The translations under genes were made by a program, and so were the position numbers. From Haloferax sp. Atlit-12N (GTDB lineage Archaea; Halobacteriota; Halobacteria; Halobacteriales; Haloferacaceae), in contig NZ_PSYW01000003.1 in NCBI RefSeq assembly GCF_003383095.1, positions 310,001 through 374,000 of the forward strand: 64,000 nucleotides of DNA. Reading direction: 5' to 3'. Positions within the stretch are counted from its first letter, which is position 1; each line of letters begins with the position of its first letter. The notes beneath the pieces are model-generated. The model was not told where the DNA came from, did no database searches, and was given only the letters and a program-made list of their open reading frames with translations. This document shows positions 25,857 through 33,182 of the stretch, one piece after another.

Positions 25857-26878
25857 CCGAGACGCCGATTCGGGTCGGCATCGTCGGCTGTGCGAGTATG
25901 GGCCGGTCCCACGCCGAAGCGCTTGCGGACATCGACGGTGCCGAACTCGTTGGCTGTGCGGACCACACCCCGGAGACCGCCCAGTCGTTCGGCGAGACGC
26001 ACGGCTGTCCGTCGTACACCAGTCACGCCGACCTGTTCGCCGACGCCGCGCTCGACGCCGTCTGCGTCTGCACGCCCAACGGGGCCCACCGCGACATCGT
26101 CGTCGACGCCGCGGCGGCGGGCATCGACGTGCTCTGCGAGAAACCGCTGGAAATCACGCCCGGCCGCGTCGACGATATGGTCGCCGCCTGCCGCGACGCC
26201 GGCGTCACCCTCGCTTGCATCCTTCAGCGGCGGCTGTTTCCCACGATGCAGTTCGCCCGCGAGGTGGTCGGCGACGGTCGGCTCGGACGGCTCGTGTTCG
26301 CCGACGTGCGAGTGAAGTGGCACCGCGACCGGTCGTACTACGACGACTCGTCGTGGCACGGGAGCGCGGACCTCGACGGCGGCGTCCTGTTCACGCAGGC
26401 GCTCCACGGTATCGACCTGCTCCAGTGGGTCGCGGGCGACGTGTCACGGGTTGCCGGCACCGGCGACGCGCTGTATCACGACATCGAAGCTCCCGATACG
26501 GCCGCGCTCTCGCTCCGGTTCGAAGACGGCGCGCTCGGGCAGGTGTCGGCGACGACGGCGACGCGGCCCCAACAGGCCATCAGCCTCGAATTTAACGGGA
26601 CGGAGGGAACGCTCCGCGTCACCGAAACGGGCGTCGAACTGTTCGAGGTGAACGGGGAGAAACAGCCCGTCGAACTCCCCGACCCGCGTCCCGACGGCCC
26701 GCACGTCGCCCAGATACGCGACTTCGTTGAGGCCGTCTCCGAGGGGCGACCGCCGATGGTGCCGCCGGACGAGGCGAGAAAGGGAGTAGACATCGTCTTC
26801 GCCGCCGAGCGCTCGGACAGTCGCGGCGAGTGGGTGTCGGTGTCGTCTGTCGGCAACCTCGGCGACGTGGACGACTGA
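25853..26878 (+). CDS. Gfo/Idh/MocA family oxidoreductase
   Basis: This 341-aa NAD(P)-dependent dehydrogenase has the Rossmann motif GIVGCASMGRSH, the CEKPLE signature and a catalytic-domain segment LDGGVLFTQALHGID with a conserved histidine. It lies between an MFS transporter and a pectate lyase. It likely acts on a sugar or uronate derivative. Its ATG overlaps the end of a 16-codon frame by 4 nt. Confidence 0.87.
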   Translation: MTETPIRVGIVGCASMGRSHAEALADIDGAELVGCADHTPETAQSFGETHGCPSYTSHADLFADAALDAVCVCTPNGAHRDIVVDAAAAGIDVLCEKPLEITPGRVDDMVAACRDAGVTLACILQRRLFPTMQFAREVVGDGRLGRLVFADVRVKWHRDRSYYDDSSWHGSADLDGGVLFTQALHGIDLLQWVAGDVSRVAGTGDALYHDIEAPDTAALSLRFEDGALGQVSATTATRPQQAISLEFNGTEGTLRVTETGVELFEVNGEKQPVELPDPRPDGPHVAQIRDFVEAVSEGRPPMVPPDEARKGVDIVFAAERSDSRGEWVSVSSVGNLGDVDD

Positions 26879-26964
26879 GTTCGCTTTCCTGACCGACGCG
26901 GCGTTTTCGCGGAACCAGACACTCCCAGAGACGCGGGTATTCGACCGTTTACGTCTCGATAATG

Positions 26965-26988
26965 ATTGTTCACCAACAATTTTTATTA
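26965..26988 (+). promoter_or_regulatory. Inverted repeat and TATA-like element upstream of pectate lyase
   Basis: ATTGTT (26965-26970) and AACAAT (26975-26980) flank a 4-nt spacer and abut the T-rich TATA-like sequence at 26981-26987. That lies about 38 nt before the pectate lyase ATG. A palindrome touching the TATA box is a natural repressor position. Confidence 0.4.
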
Positions 26989-27022
26989 CGGGGCGGGTTC
27001 TGAATCCTGTTGGTGTCATAAC

Positions 27023-28885
27023 ATGACTCCCAACAGACGCACGTTCTTGCGTGCACTCGGAGCAGGTAGTATCGGTACCGTCGCGACGTTCAGCGGAACC
27101 GCTGCGGCGGCGACCACCGTCACCGTTGAGGGGGCGGGCGAAGACATCTGGAACGCCGCGGACGGGTTCCACTACTATTACGAGGAAGTGAGCGGCGACT
27201 TCGACGTCGTCGTCCACAACACCGCCTTGGAGAACACCGATAGCTGGGCCAAAGCGGGCCTCATGGTCCGGCAGACGCTGAACGCCGACGCCGAGAACGC
27301 CATGGTTCGCCGCCGACCCAACGGCGAGGCGTCGCTCCAGTGGCGCTCGGCCGCCGGCGCGGACACGGTCAGCACGACGTCCGACGGCGGGAGCGGCGAG
27401 AGCGAGGTGAGCGGCGGGTCGATTACCGCCGACTGGCTCCGCCTCACACGAAGCGGTGACACGATTTCCGCCTACGGGTCGACCGACGGGAACAACTGGA
27501 CGCTCATCGCCGACATCGAACCCGGCGAAATCGACTTTGCGGAGGACGCCTACGTCGGCCTCGCGGTGACGAGCCACAGCGCCGGCACGCTCTCGACGGC
27601 CGAGTTCGAGAGTCTCACCGGCCTGTCGCCGTCGAGCAACGGCGACGTAGGCGACGTGGACGTGGCCGGTAGCGTCTCGACCAGCGACGGCGACGGTGGG
27701 TCTGGCGACGGCGGCTCGGACGACGGGTCCGGCGGCGACACGTCCGGCGGGTCCTACTTCGACGTGGACGCCGGATTCGCGGATGCCTCGTGGTTCGACG
27801 ACAGCGTGACCGTCCACCGCGTCCAGGAGGCGACCGAGAGCGCCGTCCGCGCGGCGTTCGAGGCCAGCGGCCCGCGCCTCGTCGTCTTCGAGGCGAGTGG
27901 CGTCGTTGACCTCGGCGGCGGCGACCTCTCTATCACGAACGACAACTGCTGGGTGGCCGGTCAAACGGCTCCCTCGCCGGGAATCACCTTCATCAACGGG
28001 ATGATTCAGGTCGACGCGAACGACTGCGTCGTCCAACACCTCCGCATCTTCCGCGGGGAGGACGGCGGCGCGGCCGAGGGTGCGGACCCGATGAACAGCG
28101 CCGACGATACCTCGAACGTCATCTTCGACCACTGCAGCGCCTACTGGGGCCGCGACGAGAACCTCTCTGTCGGCTACAACACGAGCGACACGACCTTCGC
28201 GAACTGTCTCGTCGCCGAGGGCCTCGACGAACCGGAGGAGAACTCCAACGGCTCGCTCGTCGGCAACGGCGCGGAGAACGTCGCCATCCTCGGGACGGTC
28301 TACGCCGCGAACAACGACCGCAACCCGCGGCTGAAAGACGACACCCAGTCGGTCATCGCCAACAGTATCGTCTACTACTTCGACAAGGCAATCTGGGCGT
28401 CCCCCGGCGCTCAGTCCAGTGTCGTCGGCAACGCGTATCTCGGGCGGTTCGACTGGTCCGACGCGATTGTCAAGGGTGACGGCAGCGTCTACATCGAAGA
28501 CAACATCGTCGCCGACCCCGGCCTGAACGGGCGGACGTTCTGTTCGGCCACGCAACTCGGTTCTCGTCCCCTGTGGCCCAGCGGACTCACGGCGATGCCC
28601 GCCACCGATGTCGAGAGCCATAACCTCGCGTACGCGGGCGCTCGCCCGGCCGACCGCATCAGCCACGAACAGCGCGTCATCGACAACATCCGCAACCGGA
28701 GCCTCGATACCGATGTCTCGGACCCGGCGAACGCACCCGGCATCCCCGGCAACGAGGGCGAAGTCGGCGGCTACCCCGACCACGGCGGAAGCACGCGCTC
28801 GCTTTCGGTCCCCGACAGCGGCCTGCGCGACTGGGTCGACCAGTGGGCGCTCGCCGTCGAAGAGTCGGGCGCGAGCCCCCCCTGA
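27023..28885 (+). CDS. Tat-exported pectate lyase, PL1-like, with N-terminal jelly-roll-type domain
   Basis: This 620-aa extracellular enzyme should cleave pectate by beta-elimination. It has a Tat signal (NRRTFLRALG, residues 4-13, then an Ala-rich cleavage region). A concanavalin-like, DUF1349-type domain spans about 33-205 (FHYYYEEVSGDFDVVV, KAGLMVR, VRRRPNGEA, WLRLTRSGD). A Gly/Ser/Asp linker lies near 225-250 and a right-handed beta-helix lyase domain begins at about 255 (AGQTAPSPGITF, DHCSAYWGRDENLSVGY, RNPRLKDD). The linker is typical for salt-exposed secreted proteins. The ATG at 27023 immediately precedes the Tat motif. A paralogue with a different linker domain is at 44179. Confidence 0.85.
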   Translation: MTPNRRTFLRALGAGSIGTVATFSGTAAAATTVTVEGAGEDIWNAADGFHYYYEEVSGDFDVVVHNTALENTDSWAKAGLMVRQTLNADAENAMVRRRPNGEASLQWRSAAGADTVSTTSDGGSGESEVSGGSITADWLRLTRSGDTISAYGSTDGNNWTLIADIEPGEIDFAEDAYVGLAVTSHSAGTLSTAEFESLTGLSPSSNGDVGDVDVAGSVSTSDGDGGSGDGGSDDGSGGDTSGGSYFDVDAGFADASWFDDSVTVHRVQEATESAVRAAFEASGPRLVVFEASGVVDLGGGDLSITNDNCWVAGQTAPSPGITFINGMIQVDANDCVVQHLRIFRGEDGGAAEGADPMNSADDTSNVIFDHCSAYWGRDENLSVGYNTSDTTFANCLVAEGLDEPEENSNGSLVGNGAENVAILGTVYAANNDRNPRLKDDTQSVIANSIVYYFDKAIWASPGAQSSVVGNAYLGRFDWSDAIVKGDGSVYIEDNIVADPGLNGRTFCSATQLGSRPLWPSGLTAMPATDVESHNLAYAGARPADRISHEQRVIDNIRNRSLDTDVSDPANAPGIPGNEGEVGGYPDHGGSTRSLSVPDSGLRDWVDQWALAVEESGASPP

Positions 28886-29027
28886 CCCGCCGAGGCGAAC
28901 GAGCGCTCGTCGGCACGAAGACCGACCGAGCCGCGACTCGTATCGAGACGCGACCAGCCGCCGTGTGTGCCATCTTTTCCAGTCGTAACGGTCGACCGTG
29001 ACAGCCGCGTATCTGTGGCCGTCAACA

Positions 29028-29034
29028 GCTATTT
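29028..29034 (+). promoter_or_regulatory. TATA-like promoter of the oxidoreductase at 29059
   Basis: GCTATTT within CAGCTATTTGAG is centred about 28 nt before the ATG, matching the CAGCTATTT context before 17258 and 18776. Confidence 0.5.
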
Positions 29035-29058
29035 GAGCCTCTTCCGCGTCGCCCCGGT

Positions 29059-30180
29059 ATGGAGAGTGTGACTCTCGGTATCATCGGTTGTGGAGCCATC
29101 AGCGACGTGTACTTCGAGGCGGGGAACCGCTTCGACGCCCTCGACATCGTCGCCTGCGCCGACCTCGACACGGAGCGCGCGGAATCGAAGGCAGACGAGT
29201 ACGGCGTGCCTCGCGTTCTCCCGACAGAAGACCTGCTCGCGGACCCCGAAATCGACGTGGCGGTCGTGCTCACGCCGGCGGGAACCCACGGTGACCTCGT
29301 GTCGGCCGCGCTTCAGGCTGGCAAGCACACCTACACCGAAAAGCCGCTCGCGGCGACGAAGGCCGAAGGCGAGGCGATTCTGGAGACCGCCGCCGAGCGC
29401 GGACTGACCGTCGGCGTCGCGCCCGACACCGTCCTCGGAACCGGCATCCAGACCTGCCGCGACCTCATCGACGAGGGCCGCATCGGCGACCCCGTCGGCG
29501 CGACGGCGTTCTGGTCGAACCATGGCCACGAACACTGGCACCCGGACCCCGACGGCTTCTACGCGGAAGGCGGCGGCCCGCTTTTCGACATGGGGCCGTA
29601 CTACCTCACGTCGCTCGTGACGCTCCTCGGCCCGATTCAGTCGGTCGCCGGCACCGCGAACACGCCGTTCGCAGAGCGCGAGATAACGAGCGAGCCGCGC
29701 CGCGGTGAGCGGATTCCGGTGTCGGTGCCGACCCACGAGACGGCCGTCGTGACCTTCGAAAACGGCGCGACGGGGACGCTCTTGACGAGTTTCGACGTGT
29801 GGGGGTCCGAACTACCGGGGTTCGAGATTTACGGCACCGAGGGGACGCTGAGCGTCACCAACCCCAACCGGTTCGACGGGACGCCTCGCATCCATCTCAG
29901 CGACGACGACGACGGCGAGTGGCGCGAGATTCCCGTCGAGCGCGACCACCCCGGCCAACAGCGCGGCCTCGGCCTCGTCGACCTCGCGTACTCGCTCGAC
30001 TCCGACTGGGACCACCGGACCAGCGGCGACCTCGGATTCCACGTCCTCGAAGCGATGGACGGCATCCGCGAGTCCGCCGAGGAGGGCGCGTACGTCGAAC
30101 TCTCAGCGCAGTGCGAGCGCCCGCCGTCGGTCCCCGACGGCTTCCCGACTGACGTCGGCCCGGCGGGCGACGCGGAGTGA
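29059..30180 (+). CDS. Gfo/Idh/MocA family oxidoreductase
   Basis: This 373-aa protein has the Rossmann motif GIIGCGAISDVY, TEKPLAA in place of CEKPL, and GGPLFDMGPYYLTSL in the catalytic domain. It follows a pectate lyase gene on the same strand. It likely oxidises or reduces a galacturonate-derived sugar. The stop codon overlaps a GTG that opens a repeat-containing 45-codon frame. Confidence 0.86.
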   Translation: MESVTLGIIGCGAISDVYFEAGNRFDALDIVACADLDTERAESKADEYGVPRVLPTEDLLADPEIDVAVVLTPAGTHGDLVSAALQAGKHTYTEKPLAATKAEGEAILETAAERGLTVGVAPDTVLGTGIQTCRDLIDEGRIGDPVGATAFWSNHGHEHWHPDPDGFYAEGGGPLFDMGPYYLTSLVTLLGPIQSVAGTANTPFAEREITSEPRRGERIPVSVPTHETAVVTFENGATGTLLTSFDVWGSELPGFEIYGTEGTLSVTNPNRFDGTPRIHLSDDDDGEWREIPVERDHPGQQRGLGLVDLAYSLDSDWDHRTSGDLGFHVLEAMDGIRESAEEGAYVELSAQCERPPSVPDGFPTDVGPAGDAE

Positions 30181-30314
30181 ACTCGGGAGTGAACGCAGGA
30201 ATCGGTTTGGGAGTGAAAACGGGCGTCAGTACGGGAGCGAAAACAGGAGTCGGTACGGAAGCGAAAACTGGCGTCGGTGTCGGTACCGGTTTCGGTGTTG
30301 GCGACAGCGTCTGA
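30177..30314 (+). CDS. Possible 45-aa repeat peptide coupled to the upstream oxidoreductase gene
   Basis: GTG at 30177 overlaps the TGA of the preceding gene (GTGA) and opens 45 codons ending in TGA at 30312. The product is made of 8-residue units rich in Gly, Val, Thr and Lys (GVKTGVST, GAKTGVGT, EAKTGVGV). It has few acidic residues, unlike neighbouring proteins, and no recognised family. The overlap is the form seen in coupled genes here, but the DNA repeat could also be non-coding. It is followed by a convergent ATPase gene at 30342. Confidence 0.35.
   Translation: MNSGVNAGIGLGVKTGVSTGAKTGVGTEAKTGVGVGTGFGVGDSV
30185..30280 (+). repeat. 24-nt tandem repeat, four imperfect units
   Basis: Units at 30185-30208, 30209-30232, 30233-30256 and 30257-30280 share the pattern GGGAGYGAAAACNGGMGTCGGT with substitutions. 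The period is a multiple of three, and three of the units keep a GAAAAC core. There are no spacers, so this is not a CRISPR array. It lies in the short gap between convergent genes. Confidence 0.75.
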
Positions 30315-30341
30315 ACAGCAGTCTCAATCGAGGTTTCTCTT

Positions 30342-31457
30342 TCAGTCGGCCGGCTGTTCCGCGTCGTCGGCGACGTCGATGTCGAGGTCGTCGGTGAGCG
30401 GCTCGCTGTTCCGGTAGTCGATTCTGTCGTGCGCGTCGAAGCAGGCCGCCTCGTGGCGGTCAGACGGGCCGCTCATGCCGGAGAGGTCCGGTGTGTTCGA
30501 CGTGCAGTACTCCCGCGCCTCGGGACAGCGGGTGTGGAACCGACAGCCGCTCGGCGGGTTCTCCGGGTCCGGGATGTCGATTTTCCTGACCGGGGGCGTC
30601 TCGATGGGGTCGTTTATCTCCGAGAGGCCGGAGGTCGCCCACAGGAGGCTCTTGGTGTACGGGTGCTGGGGGTTCTTGATAATCTCGTCCGCCGGGCCGA
30701 TTTCGACGATGCGGCCGAGGTACATGACGGCGATGCGGCCGTCGGCGCGACCGGCGAGATACCGAGCGTTCGCCATGTTGTGCGAGATGAAGACGAACGA
30801 GGTGCTGAACATCTCCTGCAGTTCGAGGAGGAGGTCCATCAGGTTCACCCGCAGCGACACGTCGAGGGCGCTCACAGCCTCGTCGGCGAGGATGAGGTCC
30901 GGTTCGAGGAGCATCGACCGGACGATGACGGTCCGCTGGGCCTCTCCGCCGCTCAGTTGGTGGGGGTACCGCGAGGCGTAGTCGTCGGCGGGGGTGAGCC
31001 CGACGGTGTCGAGCATCTGGTGGACGAGTTCCCGCCGTTCGACGAGGTTGAGCTCCGGCCGCCACTTCTTCAGCGCCGGGTTGAGGTTCTTGAATATCGT
31101 CCGGTTGGGGTCAAGCGAGTTCCCGGCGTCCTGGTGGACCATCTGGAGCGACTTCCGAATCTCCTTGTACGGGATGTCGCCGGGTTCGAGGTCGGACTTC
31201 CAGATGTCCTGTCCGCGGAAGCGGACCGCCCCCGAGGTAGGGCGTTGGAGGCCGATCATGGCCTTTCCGAGCGTCGTCTTGCCACAGCCGGACTCGCCGA
31301 CGAGTGCGACCACGTCGTTCTCGCCGATGTCGAGCGAGACGTTGTCGACGGCGCGGACGACGCCCTTGTCGTCGCCGAGGAAGCGGTCGAGGATGCCCTC
31401 GTTGCCGCCGAAGTGGACGCTCAGGTCGTCGACGCGGAGCAGGGGGTCGTCGCTCAT
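30342..31457 (-). CDS. Oligopeptide/oligosaccharide ABC transporter ATPase (OppF/DppF type)
   Basis: This 371-aa ATPase has a Walker A (GESGCGKTT), the signature LSGGEAQR, a Walker B (LILADEAVSALDVS) and an H-loop. It also has the C-terminal Opp-type extension with cysteines (CRFHTRCPEAREYC) that can hold an iron-sulfur cluster in this subfamily. Its start overlaps the OppD-type stop by 4 nt. With the genes up to 37613 it forms one importer. The pectin setting suggests oligogalacturonides rather than peptides. Confidence 0.9.
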   Translation of the reverse strand: MSDDPLLRVDDLSVHFGGNEGILDRFLGDDKGVVRAVDNVSLDIGENDVVALVGESGCGKTTLGKAMIGLQRPTSGAVRFRGQDIWKSDLEPGDIPYKEIRKSLQMVHQDAGNSLDPNRTIFKNLNPALKKWRPELNLVERRELVHQMLDTVGLTPADDYASRYPHQLSGGEAQRTVIVRSMLLEPDLILADEAVSALDVSLRVNLMDLLLELQEMFSTSFVFISHNMANARYLAGRADGRIAVMYLGRIVEIGPADEIIKNPQHPYTKSLLWATSGLSEINDPIETPPVRKIDIPDPENPPSGCRFHTRCPEAREYCTSNTPDLSGMSGPSDRHEAACFDAHDRIDYRNSEPLTDDLDIDVADDAEQPAD

Positions 31458-32515
31458 TTCGAGACCTCCTTCTTGAGGGGAATCGTCTCACGGGCTTCGT
31501 CGGTGTAGAAGCACGCGGCTCCGTGGTCCTCGGACACCTCGATGAGGTCCGGGTTCGTCGCCCGGCACTGCTCGTCGGCGAGCGGGCACCGGGTGTGGTA
31601 CGAACAGCCCTTCGGAACGTTCAGCGGGTCGGGACTCGTCCCCTCGATGGACGCCATCTCGTCGAGGTCGGCGTCGATGTCGGGTATCGAGTTGAGTAGC
31701 TCCCGCGTGTAGGGATGGGCGGGGTCCATGACGATGTCCTGCACCGGGCCGAGTTCGAGCAGTTCGAAGGCGTACATCACCGCGAGGCGGTCGGAGATGC
31801 GCGCGACGTGGCTCAGGTCGTGCGTCACGATGACGATGGTGAGGTCGTACTCGGCTTTCAGCTCCGAGAGGAGCTTCAGAATCGACTGCTGCATCAGGAG
31901 GTCGAGCGCGGCGGTCGGCTCGTCCATCACGAGTACGTCGGGGTCGAGGATGAGGCTCAGCGCGATGAGCGCGCGCTGTTTCATCCCGCCGGATAGCTCG
32001 TGGGGGTACGCGTCGAGGACGCGGTCCGGTTCGAGGTGCACGTCGGAGATGAGCTGTCGGGCGCGCTCCATCCCTTCTTGGATGTCGTAGTCGTGCGCTC
32101 GGAGCGTCTCGACGAAGTGGTCGCCGATGCTGAGCGTCGGGTTGAACGAGTCGAGGGCCCCCTGTACGACCATCGAGACGCGCTCCCAGCGGAACCGGCG
32201 AAGCTCCTCTTTGCTCAGGTCGTTGACCTTGATTGGCTCGCCGCCCTCCGGCGGGTTGAACACCACGTCGCCCGTGAGCGTCCCGGGCGAGTCGATGGCG
32301 TCGAGCATGGAGTCCGCCAGCATCGACTTGCCGGAGCCGGACTCGCCGACGACGCCGAGAACCTCGCCGCGGCGGACGTTAATCGACACGTCGTCGAGGA
32401 CTCGCGCGTCCCCGCGCTCCATCGCGAACGCGACGCTCGCGTTCGTTATTTCGAGTACGTTGTGTTCGGCCGTTGGCTCTTCAGGCATCTTCTGTTTGGT
32501 GTGTTGTGTCGCCAT
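31454..32515 (-). CDS. Oligopeptide/oligosaccharide ABC transporter ATPase (OppD/DppD type)
   Basis: This 353-aa ATPase has a Walker A (GESGSGKSM), LSGGMKQR, a Walker B (VLVMDEPTAALD) and the C-terminal cysteine motif CSYHTRCPLADEQC. The ATG at 32515 (MATQHTK) is chosen over an upstream in-frame start. A minus-strand ATTAAGTA at 32620-32627 is the nearest promoter-like element and would leave a leader of roughly 80 nt. It is translated together with the OppF-type gene through an ATGA overlap. Confidence 0.9.
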   Translation of the reverse strand: MATQHTKQKMPEEPTAEHNVLEITNASVAFAMERGDARVLDDVSINVRRGEVLGVVGESGSGKSMLADSMLDAIDSPGTLTGDVVFNPPEGGEPIKVNDLSKEELRRFRWERVSMVVQGALDSFNPTLSIGDHFVETLRAHDYDIQEGMERARQLISDVHLEPDRVLDAYPHELSGGMKQRALIALSLILDPDVLVMDEPTAALDLLMQQSILKLLSELKAEYDLTIVIVTHDLSHVARISDRLAVMYAFELLELGPVQDIVMDPAHPYTRELLNSIPDIDADLDEMASIEGTSPDPLNVPKGCSYHTRCPLADEQCRATNPDLIEVSEDHGAACFYTDEARETIPLKKEVSK

Positions 32516-32619
32516 GGTCAGTCCCTCTCGTCGGTTCGTACGGCGGGCGAGCGACCCCACCCGTCACGCGTGCCTATCGTCAACATGTGACCGTAGTAGG
32601 AATCTATCACGTTCAATAC

Positions 32620-32627
32620 TACTTAAT
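32620..32627 (-). promoter_or_regulatory. TATA-like element ATTAAGTA upstream of the ATPase pair
   Basis: The same octamer occurs on the minus strand at 35338-35345 upstream of the permease gene of this transporter. This suggests that the two halves of the locus have their own matched promoters. Confidence 0.45.
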
Positions 32628-32730
32628 ACTTTCCGCCGGCGCAGTTGACGCGCGCCGATTTCGTGGTCTTCGGCCAGTTCGACCGGCGATACCGGCAAAC
32701 TATAAGTTCGTCCGCGATGTCCGTGCTGAC

Positions 32731-32949
32731 ATGGCGCAAGCGCAAACGCGACAGAACGTGCTGTGGACAGTTCGCTCCAAAATCGGCGGTATCACCTCGA
32801 CGGTGATTCTCCTCGGAGCGCTGTTAATTCTCTTCGGTGCCGCCCTTCAGACCGGCGTCTGGGCGGGAATGTTCGGAATAATCGGCGGATTGCTGGTGTT
32901 CGTCGCCGTCGCGTTCCGGGTACTGATCTGGGCGTACCGGCTGTTCTGA
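32731..32949 (+). CDS. Small two-helix membrane protein (72 aa)
   Basis: This protein has a charged N-terminus of about 20 residues, then two hydrophobic helices (GITSTVILLGALLILFGAAL and GMFGIIGGLLVFVAVAFRVL). AACTATAAG at 32698-32706 gives leaderless spacing to the ATG. No family is recognised. It runs opposite to the surrounding transporter genes, and its stop codon directly abuts that of a 33-aa membrane peptide gene on the minus strand. Confidence 0.65.
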   Translation: MAQAQTRQNVLWTVRSKIGGITSTVILLGALLILFGAALQTGVWAGMFGIIGGLLVFVAVAFRVLIWAYRLF

Positions 32950-33051
32950 TTACATCATGGTGAATCCGTAGTACACCCCGATGAGCAGGATTACGAGTAT
33001 CACGAGGCCGAGCAGGTACCGCGTCGTATTTCCTTCTTTCTCCACTTTCAT
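32950..33051 (-). CDS. 33-aa single-pass membrane peptide
   Basis: ATG at 33051 to TAA at 32950. The product starts MKVEKEGNTTRY (charged, cytoplasmic) and continues with one hydrophobic helix (LLGLVILVILLIGVYYGF) ending in MM. A minus-strand GGTTAAC lies about 40 nt upstream. It sits between the permease and ATPase genes of the Opp-type importer on the same strand. Small single-pass proteins can modulate transporters, but that role is conjecture here. Confidence 0.5.
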   Translation of the reverse strand: MKVEKEGNTTRYLLGLVILVILLIGVYYGFTMM

Positions 33052-33141
33052 GGTTGAAGTCCGTTTCGTAGGTCAACAGCGCGTGTGTTAACCTTTTCCC
33101 TGAGACAGCGTGGCACGACCGCTCTCGGGTCGAGATAATCG

Positions 33142-33149
33142 AAAAAAAA
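33142..33149 (-). terminator. T-run terminator after the fused permease
   Basis: Eight A residues on the plus strand (T8 on the minus strand) about 34 nt after the permease stop codon. Confidence 0.45.
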
Positions 33150-33182
33150 CAGCGACGCGGAACGGACCGGCTGGTCCGGTGG

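Noticed and set aside
26444-28783. Long open frame antisense to the oxidoreductase and pectate lyase genes
   Set aside because: It arises from strong G/C preference at third codon positions of the real genes. It has no family motifs and an Arg/Val/Asp-heavy composition unlike real haloarchaeal proteins.
30185-30280. CRISPR array
   Set aside because: The 24-nt units are directly contiguous with no spacers, and no cas genes are present.
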